A DNA stretch of 52,191 nt from Alienimonas chondri (GTDB lineage: Bacteria > Planctomycetota > Planctomycetia > Planctomycetales > Planctomycetaceae). A model generated the notes under the pieces. The model saw only the letters and a program-made list of their open reading frames with translations, was not told where the DNA came from and searched no databases. Positions 1 through 8,500 of the stretch are shown piece by piece. Location of the stretch: assembly GCF_013036045.1 (NCBI RefSeq), contig NZ_WTPX01000018.1, positions 1 to 52,191 of the forward strand, given 5' to 3'. A program made the translations under genes and the position numbers. Position 1 is the stretch's first letter. The number at the start of each line of letters is the position of its first letter.

Positions 1-22
1 CGCCTATCCCCCCGCCCGCCCC

Positions 23-904
23 TTGCTGGACGACTACGCCGATCGCCGCGCTCTCGTCACCGGGGCCAGTAGCGGTCTGGGCGCCGCGTACGCGCGGACG
101 CTGGCGGCGCGCGGTATGCACCTCGTGCTGGTCGCCCGCCGGGAAGGCCGATTGCGGGATCTCGCCGCGGAGCTGGACGCCAAGCACCGCACCAAGTGCG
201 AGATCATCGCCGCGGATCTGACGAAACCCGGCGAGGTGGAACGCGTCGCGGACGCCGCCGCGGAGGACGGGCACGGCGTCGAACTGCTGGTGAACAACGC
301 GGGGTTCGCCGTCGCTGAGGACGTGCCCCGCACCGATCGGGCCGACGTGCTGGCGATGATCGATCTGAACGTGCGGGCGTTGACCGATCTGACGTACCGG
401 TTCCTCCCGCCGATGCTGGCCCGCGGGCACGGGGCGGTGCTGAACGTCGCCAGCGTCGCCGCGTTCACGCCGGTCGCCTACATGGGCGCCTACGCGGCGA
501 GCAAAGCCTATGTGCTGCACTTCAGCGAGGCGCTGTGGGCCGAGACCCGCGATCGCGACGTGACGGTCACCGCCTGTTGCCCGGGGCCGACGCGGACGGA
601 GTTCTTCGACGTCGCCGGCGTCCAAGGCTGGTTGCAGAAGCGCCGGGCGCTGGACCCGGAGACGGTCGTCCGCCGCAGCCTGCGGGCGATGGAGAAGAAG
701 AAGCCGGTCGCGGTGATCGGCTTCAAGGAGAAGCTCCAGACGTTCGCCGTCCGGTTGGCGCCGCGTCGCGTGTGCGTGCTGGAGAGCCGGAAGTATTTCC
801 GTCCGAAGCACCGCGAACCGGACCCCAAGCTGCTCTCGGCGTCCGAGGACGCCCCCGGGGCGGCGTCCGATCCCTCCTTCGATTCGATCAAAAAAGCCGG
901 ATGA
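23..904 (+). CDS. Short-chain dehydrogenase/reductase (possibly 5'-truncated by the window)
   Basis: Classical SDR, an NAD(P)-dependent oxidoreductase with a Rossmann fold; the substrate cannot be read from sequence. Visible motifs, numbered from the TTG at 23, are the cofactor loop TGASSGLG (13-20), NNAG (91-94), the active-site Asn in DLNV (116), Ser144 and the YAASK motif (Tyr157, Lys161), so the catalytic tetrad is complete. The 293-residue length is normal for the family, and the Lys/Arg-rich C-terminal tail past residue 225 is typical of DltE-like SDRs. The frame stays open to the window edge, so the true start may lie upstream. The stop overlaps the next ATG (ATGA), implying co-transcription with the nucleoside hydrolase. 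Confidence 0.9.
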   Translation: MLDDYADRRALVTGASSGLGAAYARTLAARGMHLVLVARREGRLRDLAAELDAKHRTKCEIIAADLTKPGEVERVADAAAEDGHGVELLVNNAGFAVAEDVPRTDRADVLAMIDLNVRALTDLTYRFLPPMLARGHGAVLNVASVAAFTPVAYMGAYAASKAYVLHFSEALWAETRDRDVTVTACCPGPTRTEFFDVAGVQGWLQKRRALDPETVVRRSLRAMEKKKPVAVIGFKEKLQTFAVRLAPRRVCVLESRKYFRPKHREPDPKLLSASEDAPGAASDPSFDSIKKAG

Positions 905-1932
905 CGCACCTCGCGATGGCCCTCGCCCTGCTCGTCGCGGCTGATCCGGCGGAGCCAGCCTCGATGACGGTCGCTCCGACGCCGGTGATCTTCGATACGG
1001 ACCTCGGCAACGACGTCGACGATGCGCTGGCGATGGGCATGCTGCACGCCCTGGCAGACCGGGGCGAGTGCGAACTACTGGCCGTCACCTGCACCAAAGC
1101 GCACCCGCTGGCCGCCCCGTTGGCGGATGCGATCAACACGTTTTACGGACGACCGGACATCCCGGTGGGGGCGGTTTCGATCGACGGCGTTCTGAACGGC
1201 CCGACGCCGGCGGAGGGACGCTTCCTGAAGTTGGCGAACGCGACGAACGCGGACGGCTCGCTCCGCTTCCCCCACGATCTGTCGCACGATCCGGCGAACG
1301 TCCCGGACGCCGTCACGGTGTTGCGGCGGGCGTTAGCCGACGCGGCGGACGGTACGGTCGAGGTGGTGCAGGTCGGCTTCAGCACGAACCTCGCCCGCTT
1401 GCTCGACAGTCCGCCGGACGCGATCAGCCCGCTGTCCGGCCGGGACCTGGCGGCGCAGAAGGTCGCCCGGTTGGCCATCATGGCCGGCGATTTCGGCGGC
1501 GGCGGGCCGGAGTACAACGTCCGCGAGGACCGCGATGCGGCCGCCAAACTGGCGAACGACTGGCCCACGCCGATTGATTGGAGCGGCTTCAAGATCGGCG
1601 TCGCCCTGCCATACCCGCCGGAGAGCATCGACCGCGACTACCGGTACGCCGCCGCCCATCCGCTGCCGGAGAGCTACCAACTGTACAAGCCCACGCCGCA
1701 CGCTCGGCCGACGTGGGATCTCACGGCGGCGTTGCTCGCGGTGCGGCCCGACCGCGGCTATTTCCACTTCAGCGAACTCGGGCGGGTGACGGTCGAAGCC
1801 GACGGCCGCACGACTTTCGCCCCTTCCGCGGGCGGCCCGCATCGGGTGTTCCTCCCGCCCACCGACGAGGAACGCTCCCGCATCCTGGCGACCTTCGAGA
1901 CCCTGTGCAGTCAGCCGCCGCGGGGGCGATAA
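901..1932 (+). CDS. Secreted nucleoside hydrolase-like protein (IUNH family)
   Basis: Member of the inosine/uridine-preferring nucleoside hydrolase superfamily, which cleaves the N-glycosidic bond of nucleosides. The signature DTDLGNDVDD at residues 32-41 supplies the Asp cluster that binds catalytic Ca2+. It follows a hydrophobic leader (ALALLVAA), so export is likely. The ATG at 901 is chosen because it overlaps the SDR stop in an ATGA and gives a leader; the frame is open further upstream but only inside the SDR gene. At 343 residues it is close to family length. Planctomycetes carry many secreted members of this family, so a role in scavenging extracellular nucleosides or related ribosides is inference. 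Confidence 0.85.
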   Translation: MTHLAMALALLVAADPAEPASMTVAPTPVIFDTDLGNDVDDALAMGMLHALADRGECELLAVTCTKAHPLAAPLADAINTFYGRPDIPVGAVSIDGVLNGPTPAEGRFLKLANATNADGSLRFPHDLSHDPANVPDAVTVLRRALADAADGTVEVVQVGFSTNLARLLDSPPDAISPLSGRDLAAQKVARLAIMAGDFGGGGPEYNVREDRDAAAKLANDWPTPIDWSGFKIGVALPYPPESIDRDYRYAAAHPLPESYQLYKPTPHARPTWDLTAALLAVRPDRGYFHFSELGRVTVEADGRTTFAPSAGGPHRVFLPPTDEERSRILATFETLCSQPPRGR

Positions 1933-1952
1933 TTCGAGCCGACCGGAGCTTG

Positions 1953-2050
1953 TCGTAGCGGCGGCTTCCAGCCGCCGGCTCTCAACGTGGCTGTCCCGGC
2001 GAACCCCGCTCGCTGCGCTCGCGGACGGCGGCAGGATGCCGCCGCTACGA
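1953..2050. repeat. Intergenic palindromic element, 24-bp arms, 50-nt loop
   Basis: Left arm 1953-1976 (TCGTAGCGGCGGCTTCCAGC...) is complementary to 2027-2050 apart from a few central bases. The loop contains GCTCGCTGCGCTCGC, which resembles the loop of the element at 44092-44184. It lies between the nucleoside hydrolase and the convergent acyltransferase, so it may fold in both transcripts. No open reading frame is convincing here. Confidence 0.8.
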
Positions 2051-2074
2051 CTCAACGCGGACTGCTCCAGCCGA

Positions 2075-3490
2075 TCAGGCGGCAGCGCGGGCGTCGGACG
2101 GGTCGGTATCCACGCGGGAGGTGGCTTGGTCCGCGATCGGTTTCGAGTCGATCGCTTGCGGCCCGGACGGCTCGGATGAAACGCCTTGCGGGCGGACGGA
2201 ACTTTCCAACCCATGCACGCGGAGGCCCTCCGCCGTGACGGGCTTCGATCTCGGGGGCAGGAACCGCTTGCGGCACCAGGCGACCGCGGGCTTCTCGTAG
2301 TAGTGATGGAACAGCGCGGCCGCGGCGAGGCTGACGGCGAGGGCGAACGCCGCCAGCGGCAACATCGACGTGAGTCCGTAGGCCATCAGACCGAGCGCCG
2401 CGCCGACCTTGAAGATGATGCTGAACAGCGCCTGGTGCACGAGGTACCACGCATAGCTGACGTCCCCGAACCAGCGGGTGACGCGGGAGCGGCCGATCTT
2501 CCACCCGCGGTCCTCGCAGAGCACCAACCCAAGCGCCAGCACGGAGAACGCGACGCCGCGGATCCACACTTCCCAGTAGCCGAACGGCCCGCCCCGCTTC
2601 AGGCCGCCGGCGAGAATCGATTCGACGGAGACCATCACGAGGCCGATCGTGCCGAGCGTCAGCAGTCCGACCGCCCACTTCACGCCCGTGCGGTCGGTGA
2701 TTTTGCGCCGGACCCAGGCCACGCCGGCGCCGGCGGCGAACAGCGGCGGGTAGGGGGTCGCGCAGAAGTCCAACGGGTAGTCCAGCGCCACGCCGCTTCG
2801 CTCCGCGGCCCAGAGGCCCAGCATCCCCGCGATCAGCGGCCACATCAGCCGGCGATCCAGCAGGACGAGGGCGAACGCGGCGTAGAACAGCACTTCGTAT
2901 TGCAGCGTCCAGGCGACGCCCAGCACCGGCGCCGCTCGCCCCACGGACCCGCCGACCCAATCGTGATCGAGGGGCAGCAGCGTCGCGGCGGCGACGAGCT
3001 TCAGCGGATCGGTCGGGGCGGTTTGCTCCGGCATGGAACCGGGCCGCAGGGTGGCGAAGATCAGGGCCGGAATCGCGAACGCGGCGAACAGCGCGACGTA
3101 CGGGACGTGTACCCGAACCACCCGCCGCCGGGCGAACAGCCAGGTCTTGCTGAGGCGATCACGGAACGAGGCCCGCCCAGTGCCGCCCGCGGCGGCGAGG
3201 TCTTTCGCGTGGGCGGTCGCGATGACGAACCCGCTCAGCACGAAGAAGAATTCGACCCCCGCGGCGCCCGGCGCGGTCGCGGCGAGCGTCCAGTCCGTGC
3301 CGAAGTACTGTCGGCCCCAGCAGATGCCCCCGAGGTGAAACAGCACCACCCCCGCGGCGGCGATTCCTCGGCCGGCGTGAAGGGAGTGGTACACGGAGCG
3401 ACTCGCGGGGGAGCGGGGGGCGGGATCGTCACGGCATAACTCGCGCGTCGCAATGCCGACAAGGGCGGCCGGGTCACGCCCCCGCCGCAT
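2075..3490 (-). CDS. Acyltransferase 3 family membrane protein (OafA/YrhL-like)
   Basis: Multi-pass inner-membrane O-acyltransferase family, which moves acyl groups onto cell-surface glycans or other exported molecules. The family N-terminal motif is visible as HAGRGIAAAGVVLFHLGG, followed by about ten hydrophobic segments, SGFVIATAHAKDL near residue 110 and a hydrophilic Arg-rich C-terminal tail of about 60 residues. The ATG at 3490 precedes the first conserved residues by about 34 low-complexity residues. A GTG at 3394 sits just before the family N-terminus and is an equally good start (439 residues). It begins 6 nt after the upstream 104-residue gene, suggesting one transcript. The substrate is unknown. 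Confidence 0.85.
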   Translation of the reverse strand: MRRGRDPAALVGIATRELCRDDPAPRSPASRSVYHSLHAGRGIAAAGVVLFHLGGICWGRQYFGTDWTLAATAPGAAGVEFFFVLSGFVIATAHAKDLAAAGGTGRASFRDRLSKTWLFARRRVVRVHVPYVALFAAFAIPALIFATLRPGSMPEQTAPTDPLKLVAAATLLPLDHDWVGGSVGRAAPVLGVAWTLQYEVLFYAAFALVLLDRRLMWPLIAGMLGLWAAERSGVALDYPLDFCATPYPPLFAAGAGVAWVRRKITDRTGVKWAVGLLTLGTIGLVMVSVESILAGGLKRGGPFGYWEVWIRGVAFSVLALGLVLCEDRGWKIGRSRVTRWFGDVSYAWYLVHQALFSIIFKVGAALGLMAYGLTSMLPLAAFALAVSLAAAALFHHYYEKPAVAWCRKRFLPPRSKPVTAEGLRVHGLESSVRPQGVSSEPSGPQAIDSKPIADQATSRVDTDPSDARAAA

Positions 3491-3496
3491 CCCTGT

Positions 3497-3811
3497 TCAG
3501 TCGCCCCACGCCTCGGGGGGGAGGAACCGGGGGAACTCCGTTCGCAGGAAGCCGTGCATATCTTCGTGCAACTCCGGGTGGCTGTAGCGCATCGCCTTGG
3601 GCACGAGCAGCCCGCTGACCGAGTCTTTCAGCAACATGTCGACGTAGTCGTGGAAGTAGACCACGCCTTCCCAAAAGGTGCCGCCGCCGCCCAGCCGCAC
3701 GTTGACGTAGTCCGGGTCGCCGTCGTCCAGTTTGGCGTCGTAGCCGCTCTCCAGCGCCGCGGCGTGCAGCATCCGGGCGTAGTTCTCGCGAGCTTCGTAG
3801 GGGAGCGCCAA
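3497..3811 (-). CDS. Conserved-looking hypothetical protein, 104 aa
   Basis: Function not recognised. From the TTG at 3811 it reads as a soluble, acidic-aromatic protein (starts LALPYEARENYARM, ends FLPPEAWGD) with no leader or membrane segment. The TTG is chosen because GGGAG lies 6 nt upstream, and because extending the frame further gives only a low-complexity translation antisense to the scpB repeats. It ends 6 nt before the acyltransferase ATG, so the two are probably translated from one mRNA. Divergent from scpB by about 210 bp. Confidence 0.65.
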   Translation of the reverse strand: MALPYEARENYARMLHAAALESGYDAKLDDGDPDYVNVRLGGGGTFWEGVVYFHDYVDMLLKDSVSGLLVPKAMRYSHPELHEDMHGFLRTEFPRFLPPEAWGD

Positions 3812-4022
3812 CGGAAACTCCCGGCGACGGGGAGAGGGGCGGGAACGGGCGACGCCGTATCCTAACCCCCGCCGCCCCGCCCGCGACCGGCGACTCGCAC
3901 CCGGCCGGCTCACCACCGATCGACGCGCGACCGATCCACGGGCGACCGGGTTCCCCTCGGACGGGGTCGCGGAGTACATCCCCGGCGGCTGCTCCTCTCC
4001 CTTCGCTCCCCGCGACGCTCCC

Positions 4023-5003
4023 TTGGCCGACGACCCGGTCACCGACGCCGAATCGACCGGCCCCCCGACCGGCGGCTTGACCGGCGACCCCGCCGACGCG
4101 CCGCATCTGCTGCCGTTTCCCCCCGGCGGGAGCGACGAGGGGTTCGACTCGGAGATCGGGGACTCCGAGAACGGGGACTCCGAGAACGGGGACTCCGAGA
4201 ACGGGGACTCCGAGAACGGGGACGACGACACGCTGTCGTTCGGCGACGGGGAGGATCTCGAAACGGCCTATCGCCGGGCCTTGGCGGTGGTGGATGCGGC
4301 GGAACCGACGCTCGCCCCGGACCCCCGCAAACCGGCCGAACCGAAGGGTGACGAATCCCCGGGGGACGGCGGCCCGGCAGACGGCGGCCCGGCGATCGCG
4401 GGGGCCGTGCCCACGCCGACCGTCCCGCCGGTGCGGGTCCGGCCGCGGGAGGTCGTGGAGGCGGCGCTGTTCGTCGGCGGGGCGGGGCTGACCGCCGAAC
4501 GGGCCGGCAAACTGCTGCGGGGCACCTTCACCGACGCGGACCTCGCCGGCGCTGTTGGAGAGCTAAATCGGCGCTACGAAGCGGAGGGCCGTCCCTACCG
4601 GGCGCGTTCCACCGACGACGGCTACGTGCTGAAACTGCTGCCGGAGTACGAATCGCTGCGGCGGCGCCTGTACGGGCTGGGACCGCGGGAGGTCACGCTG
4701 CCGCCGGACGTGTTGGAGACGCTGTCGGTCGTCGCCTATCGGCAGCCGATCACCGCGGCGGACGTCGACCGCACACGCGACCGACCCAGCGGCGGGGCGC
4801 TGCGGCGACTCGTGCGGCTCGGCGTGCTGCGGATCGACAAACCCGTGGAGAATCTCACTGTCGCCCGTGAAGCAGGCGATGAGGAAGCCCCGCCCCCGGC
4901 GAAGCCCGAGCCGACGTTTTCCACGACCGACCGCTTCCTTGATCTGTTCGGACTGGGATCGCTGGACGACCTCCCCGTCCCCGCGGATCTGCGGTTCAAG
5001 TAA
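4023..5003 (+). CDS. scpB: Segregation and condensation protein B (SMC-Scp complex)
   Basis: ScpB dimers bind ScpA and the SMC ATPase to condense and segregate the chromosome. The conserved tandem winged-helix region covers about residues 135-295: VVEAALFVGGAGLTAERAG, then LETLSVVAYRQPITAADVD and the GGALRRLVRLGVL wing. The C-terminus ends with a short DRFLDLFGLGSLDDLP tail. The first 130 residues are unusual: low complexity, acidic, with five 15-bp units encoding GDSEN-like repeats. The TTG at 4023 has no clear Shine-Dalgarno sequence, so the true start could be internal and the acidic extension shorter. No ScpA gene is in the window. Confidence 0.9.
   Translation: MADDPVTDAESTGPPTGGLTGDPADAPHLLPFPPGGSDEGFDSEIGDSENGDSENGDSENGDSENGDDDTLSFGDGEDLETAYRRALAVVDAAEPTLAPDPRKPAEPKGDESPGDGGPADGGPAIAGAVPTPTVPPVRVRPREVVEAALFVGGAGLTAERAGKLLRGTFTDADLAGAVGELNRRYEAEGRPYRARSTDDGYVLKLLPEYESLRRRLYGLGPREVTLPPDVLETLSVVAYRQPITAADVDRTRDRPSGGALRRLVRLGVLRIDKPVENLTVAREAGDEEAPPPAKPEPTFSTTDRFLDLFGLGSLDDLPVPADLRFK
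4146..4220 (+). repeat. 15-bp tandem repeat inside scpB, five units
   Basis: Units GACTCCGAGAACGGG at 4161-4175, 4176-4190, 4191-4205 and 4206-4220 are identical, preceded by a degenerate copy at 4146-4160. The unit length keeps the frame and encodes repeated GDSEN in the disordered N-terminal region. Confidence 0.95.
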
Positions 5004-5030
5004 ACACGGCGGCGCACCGCGGCCGGACGC

Positions 5031-8000
5031 CTACAGCGGCGCCGGTTCCAGCGCGGCGTCCGGGCAGTCGGCTCGGGTGAACTGCTTTGAATCGAGACGC
5101 CCCGCGACGGCCCGCAGGACGCAGGTCACCAGCTTCTCCTGATTGATCGGCTTCGTGGCGTAGGCATCGCAGCCGGCGGCGAGGCAGTCCGCCGCGTCGC
5201 CCTCCATCGCGTGGGCGGTCAGCGCCACGATCGGTCCGCGATATCCGCGACTGCGGAGTTCCCGCGAGGCGCCGTATCCGTCCAGCACGGGCATCTGCAT
5301 ATCCATCAGAATCACGTCGAAGCCCATCTCCGGGCTGTGCTCCCGCGATGCATTTCCCTCGCTGTCGACGCGGGGGAGGACGGCGTCGACGGCGTCGCGG
5401 CCGTTGGCGACCGCTTCGACGTCGGCTCCCGCCTTGGTCAGGAGGAAGGTGATCAAGCGGCGACTGTCCATCATATCCTCCGCCAACAGCACCCGACGTC
5501 CGACCAACGGCTTAGGGTCCGCCGCGGCGTCGAAGGCGACCTGATCCACGGCGATCGGCCTCGTGGCCAGCGGACGCGGGGGGAAGTTCGGAATGACGGA
5601 CGCCGCCGAGTCGTTCGGCTGGCAGGCCGGCGCCGGCACGCGGAGACGGAACTGGCTGCCGATCCCGGGGGCGCTCTCCGCCGTGAGCGTGCCGCCCATG
5701 CGTTCCGCCAGCCGACGGGAGATCGACAGGCCCAGCCCGGTTCCGCCGTACTGCCGCGTCGTACTCGCGTCGGCCTGCTCGAACGGATCGAACAGGCGCT
5801 CCAACTGTTCCGAAGGGATGCCGCAGCCGGTATCGGAGACGACGTATTCCAGCCAGTCGTAAGGTCCGCCGGCGCCGCCCGCGGTCAGTCCGCCCGCGAA
5901 TCCGCCGCCGAAGCCGAGAACCGGGTTCACCGAGAGCGTCACGGTTCCCCCGCCCGTCGCCCCATGTGCGACGCCGTGCGCCGCCTCGCTCAGGGTCGGC
6001 CCCCCGCCTTCCGTCGCCCCGGCCCGACTGGTGAACTTCACGGCGTTGCCCAACAGGTTCAACAGCACCTGCCGCACGCGGGTCGGGTCGCCCAGCACGG
6101 TCCGGTTCTGAAGTTCCGCGGCGACCTGCACCTCCAGCGTCAATCCGCCGGCTTCGGCTTTGGGACGTATCAGCGTGGCCGCTTCCTCCGCCAAGTGCCT
6201 GACGGGGAAGGGCATGCGATCGACGACCAACTTGCCGGCCTCGATCTTGGCCAGGTCCAGCACGTCATTGATGAGCCGCAGCAGGTGCTCTCCGTTCCGC
6301 CGGATCGTGCGGGCGTGGCTGACGATTTCGTCACGGGCCTCGCGGACCGTCCGATCGTCCCCGCCGACCGCCGCTTCGACGGCCTCGGCGCTGAGGTCCG
6401 AGAACCCCAGAATGGCGGTCAGCGGGGTCCGGAGTTCATGGCTCATGTTCGCGACGAATTCGCTTTTCGCGCGATCGGAGGCTTCCGCCTCCGCCTTGGC
6501 GTTGCGCAGATCCTCCTCGGCCTGTTTGCGATCGGTGATATCGACGACGGCGCCGTGGAAGCTGACCGGGTCGTCCGCTTCGTCGCGGGAGACCTTGCCG
6601 CGGGCGGCGAGCCAGTACAGCTTCCCGTCCGGAGGTTGGACGCGGAACTCCGTGTCGAACTCTCCGGTTTCGTAGGCCCGATGAACGGCCGCGGCGACGC
6701 GGCTTTGATCGTCGGCGTGGATCGGGTCGTAGAGTCGATCCGGGGCGATCCCGACCGTTTCCGCCTCCGGGGGGAAGCCGAAGAACTTTCGCAGACCGCC
6801 GTCGGCCAGCAGGACGCCGGTGCGCAGATCCCACAACCAGGTGCCGAGGTCCGCGGCGGCCACGGCGCTTTGCAGGCGGCTGAGGTTGCACTGCCGGTCG
6901 GTGACGTCGGTCGACAAGATGAGGATGCCGCCGACGTTCCCGTCGTCGTCGGTCCACGGTTGGACCAGCCAGTCCAGCCACCCCGGGGCGCCGTCGGCTC
7001 GGGTGAACGCGTCGGCGATGCCGCGACGGGTCTCCCCGTTCAAAGCGGCCTCGTGAACCTCCCGCCAGCGGGCGGGCTGGGCGGGAAACGCTTCGTAGCA
7101 GTTCTGCCCCACCCAGTCGGTGCCGGGCGGCATGTTGTGCAGTTCCACCCACGCTTGGCTGTGGGTGATGTACCGCATTCGCCGGTCGAACATCGCCACC
7201 GCCGCCGGCGCCTGCGTGATGAACCGTTCCAGCAGATCGTGTCGATCGCGGCGGGCGCTTTCGGCGGCGGCCTCCGCCCACTGACGTTGCGCGTCCGCTC
7301 GGGCGGCGGCCTGCTCCGCGCGTTTCTCGACGGTGACGTCCAGACCGGTCCCGCGATAGCCGAGCAATTCTCCGTCGTCGCTCAGGATCGGGGAACCGCT
7401 CAGCCGCACCCAGTGCTCCTGCCCGTCCGGCCGGACGCTGCGGCGGATCAGGTTGCGGAACCGACTCCGCTTCGCACGGACGTCGTCGAACCACGCTCGC
7501 ACGCGGTCCGCTTCGTCACAGTTTTCATAGAGTTCCCACGGCCTCGATCCGAGGATCGCCTGCACCGGCAGGCCGAAGACGTCCTCGGCCGGATCGGTGA
7601 GAAACGAGAACCGGGCGTCCGCATCGACCTCCCAGAGGTACTCGCCGGCGCTCTCGGCGATGTCGCGGAAGCGTTCCTCGCTGGCACGGGCGCGGGATTC
7701 GGCGGCGGCGTGGGCGATGGTCAATCGGTCGGACCGAATCACGCCCGCGGCGACTTCCGCAAGATCCGCGATAGCCGCCCGGTCCTCCTCCGTCCACGTC
7801 CGGGGCGACATGCTCAGTACGCACAGGGCCGCTTTCTCGGCAGTTCCCGGCAGGGCGACGGGCACCCCGATGTAGCTACGCACTCCGAACGCGGCCGGCC
7901 CCGCCAACTGGCCGAAGACCGGGTGATTCGGCACGTCGTCCACCGCGAGCACTTCGCCGAGGGTCGCGCACTGGACGCAGATTCCGTCCTGAGCGTCGAG

Positions 8001-8273
8001 GTCTCCCCCGGAGGGCACGCCGGCCGCGCTCACGATCCGCTGACGTCCGTTCTGAAACGTCGAGAGCAGGGCCGTCTCCAGCCCGAACATGCGGGCGGCG
8101 GTGCGGGTCAGCCGATCCAGCACGGCGCTGCCGAGCGGCTCAAACGAATCGTTCGAGACGCGGCCTTCGCCGTCGTGCTCAGAATCCGTGTCGCACCGGC
8201 CTCCAGGCACGGCCCGGGTCGGGGTAGAGCTGGCCGGAGCCAGCGAGGCGGCGGGGCTGGGGGAGACGGACAC
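5031..8273 (-). CDS. Hybrid sensor histidine kinase (GAF-PAS-PAS-PAS-HisKA-HATPase-REC)
   Basis: Soluble two-component hybrid kinase; no membrane segment is visible. Order: GAF about 50-190, PAS about 205-320, PAS about 350-470, PAS/PAC about 475-590, HisKA with phospho-acceptor His in MSHELRTPL (about 613), HATPase with DTGCGIP (about 815) and GTGLGLSISRRL, and a C-terminal receiver with phospho-acceptor Asp in ILMDMQMPVLDGYG (about 990) and KPI. A Gly/Ala-rich stretch of roughly 50 residues (about 746-804) interrupts the ATPase domain between the N and G1 boxes. The GTG start at 8273 is the longest option; the first 45 residues are low complexity. The signal sensed and the downstream partner are unknown. 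Confidence 0.92.
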   Translation of the reverse strand: MSVSPSPAASLAPASSTPTRAVPGGRCDTDSEHDGEGRVSNDSFEPLGSAVLDRLTRTAARMFGLETALLSTFQNGRQRIVSAAGVPSGGDLDAQDGICVQCATLGEVLAVDDVPNHPVFGQLAGPAAFGVRSYIGVPVALPGTAEKAALCVLSMSPRTWTEEDRAAIADLAEVAAGVIRSDRLTIAHAAAESRARASEERFRDIAESAGEYLWEVDADARFSFLTDPAEDVFGLPVQAILGSRPWELYENCDEADRVRAWFDDVRAKRSRFRNLIRRSVRPDGQEHWVRLSGSPILSDDGELLGYRGTGLDVTVEKRAEQAAARADAQRQWAEAAAESARRDRHDLLERFITQAPAAVAMFDRRMRYITHSQAWVELHNMPPGTDWVGQNCYEAFPAQPARWREVHEAALNGETRRGIADAFTRADGAPGWLDWLVQPWTDDDGNVGGILILSTDVTDRQCNLSRLQSAVAAADLGTWLWDLRTGVLLADGGLRKFFGFPPEAETVGIAPDRLYDPIHADDQSRVAAAVHRAYETGEFDTEFRVQPPDGKLYWLAARGKVSRDEADDPVSFHGAVVDITDRKQAEEDLRNAKAEAEASDRAKSEFVANMSHELRTPLTAILGFSDLSAEAVEAAVGGDDRTVREARDEIVSHARTIRRNGEHLLRLINDVLDLAKIEAGKLVVDRMPFPVRHLAEEAATLIRPKAEAGGLTLEVQVAAELQNRTVLGDPTRVRQVLLNLLGNAVKFTSRAGATEGGGPTLSEAAHGVAHGATGGGTVTLSVNPVLGFGGGFAGGLTAGGAGGPYDWLEYVVSDTGCGIPSEQLERLFDPFEQADASTTRQYGGTGLGLSISRRLAERMGGTLTAESAPGIGSQFRLRVPAPACQPNDSAASVIPNFPPRPLATRPIAVDQVAFDAAADPKPLVGRRVLLAEDMMDSRRLITFLLTKAGADVEAVANGRDAVDAVLPRVDSEGNASREHSPEMGFDVILMDMQMPVLDGYGASRELRSRGYRGPIVALTAHAMEGDAADCLAAGCDAYATKPINQEKLVTCVLRAVAGRLDSKQFTRADCPDAALEPAPL

Positions 8274-8500
8274 TCGTCGGGCAGTGCGGGGCGAAAGCTC
8301 AATCGTAACCCGACTATCGCCTACCGTGGGCAGGCGGGTCGGATTTGCTTTGCTGATCGCCGCCGACGCTGCGTCGCCGCGGGGGAGGTTGCCGATCGCG
8401 CCGATCCCGACGGTTCGCGTGCGCCGCCGTCGGCAACCGCTCGCTCGTCGGACTCATCAGAACCTCCCGCCGGCGATGACGCCAGCGGTGACGCCGCCGG

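Noticed and set aside
4146-4220. Tandem repeats as a CRISPR array
   Set aside because: Units are contiguous 15-mers without spacers and lie in a reading frame.
3812-4231. N-terminal extension of the 104-residue gene into SESPF repeats
   Set aside because: The extension is the antisense reading of the scpB repeats; the TTG at 3811 has its own ribosome-binding site.
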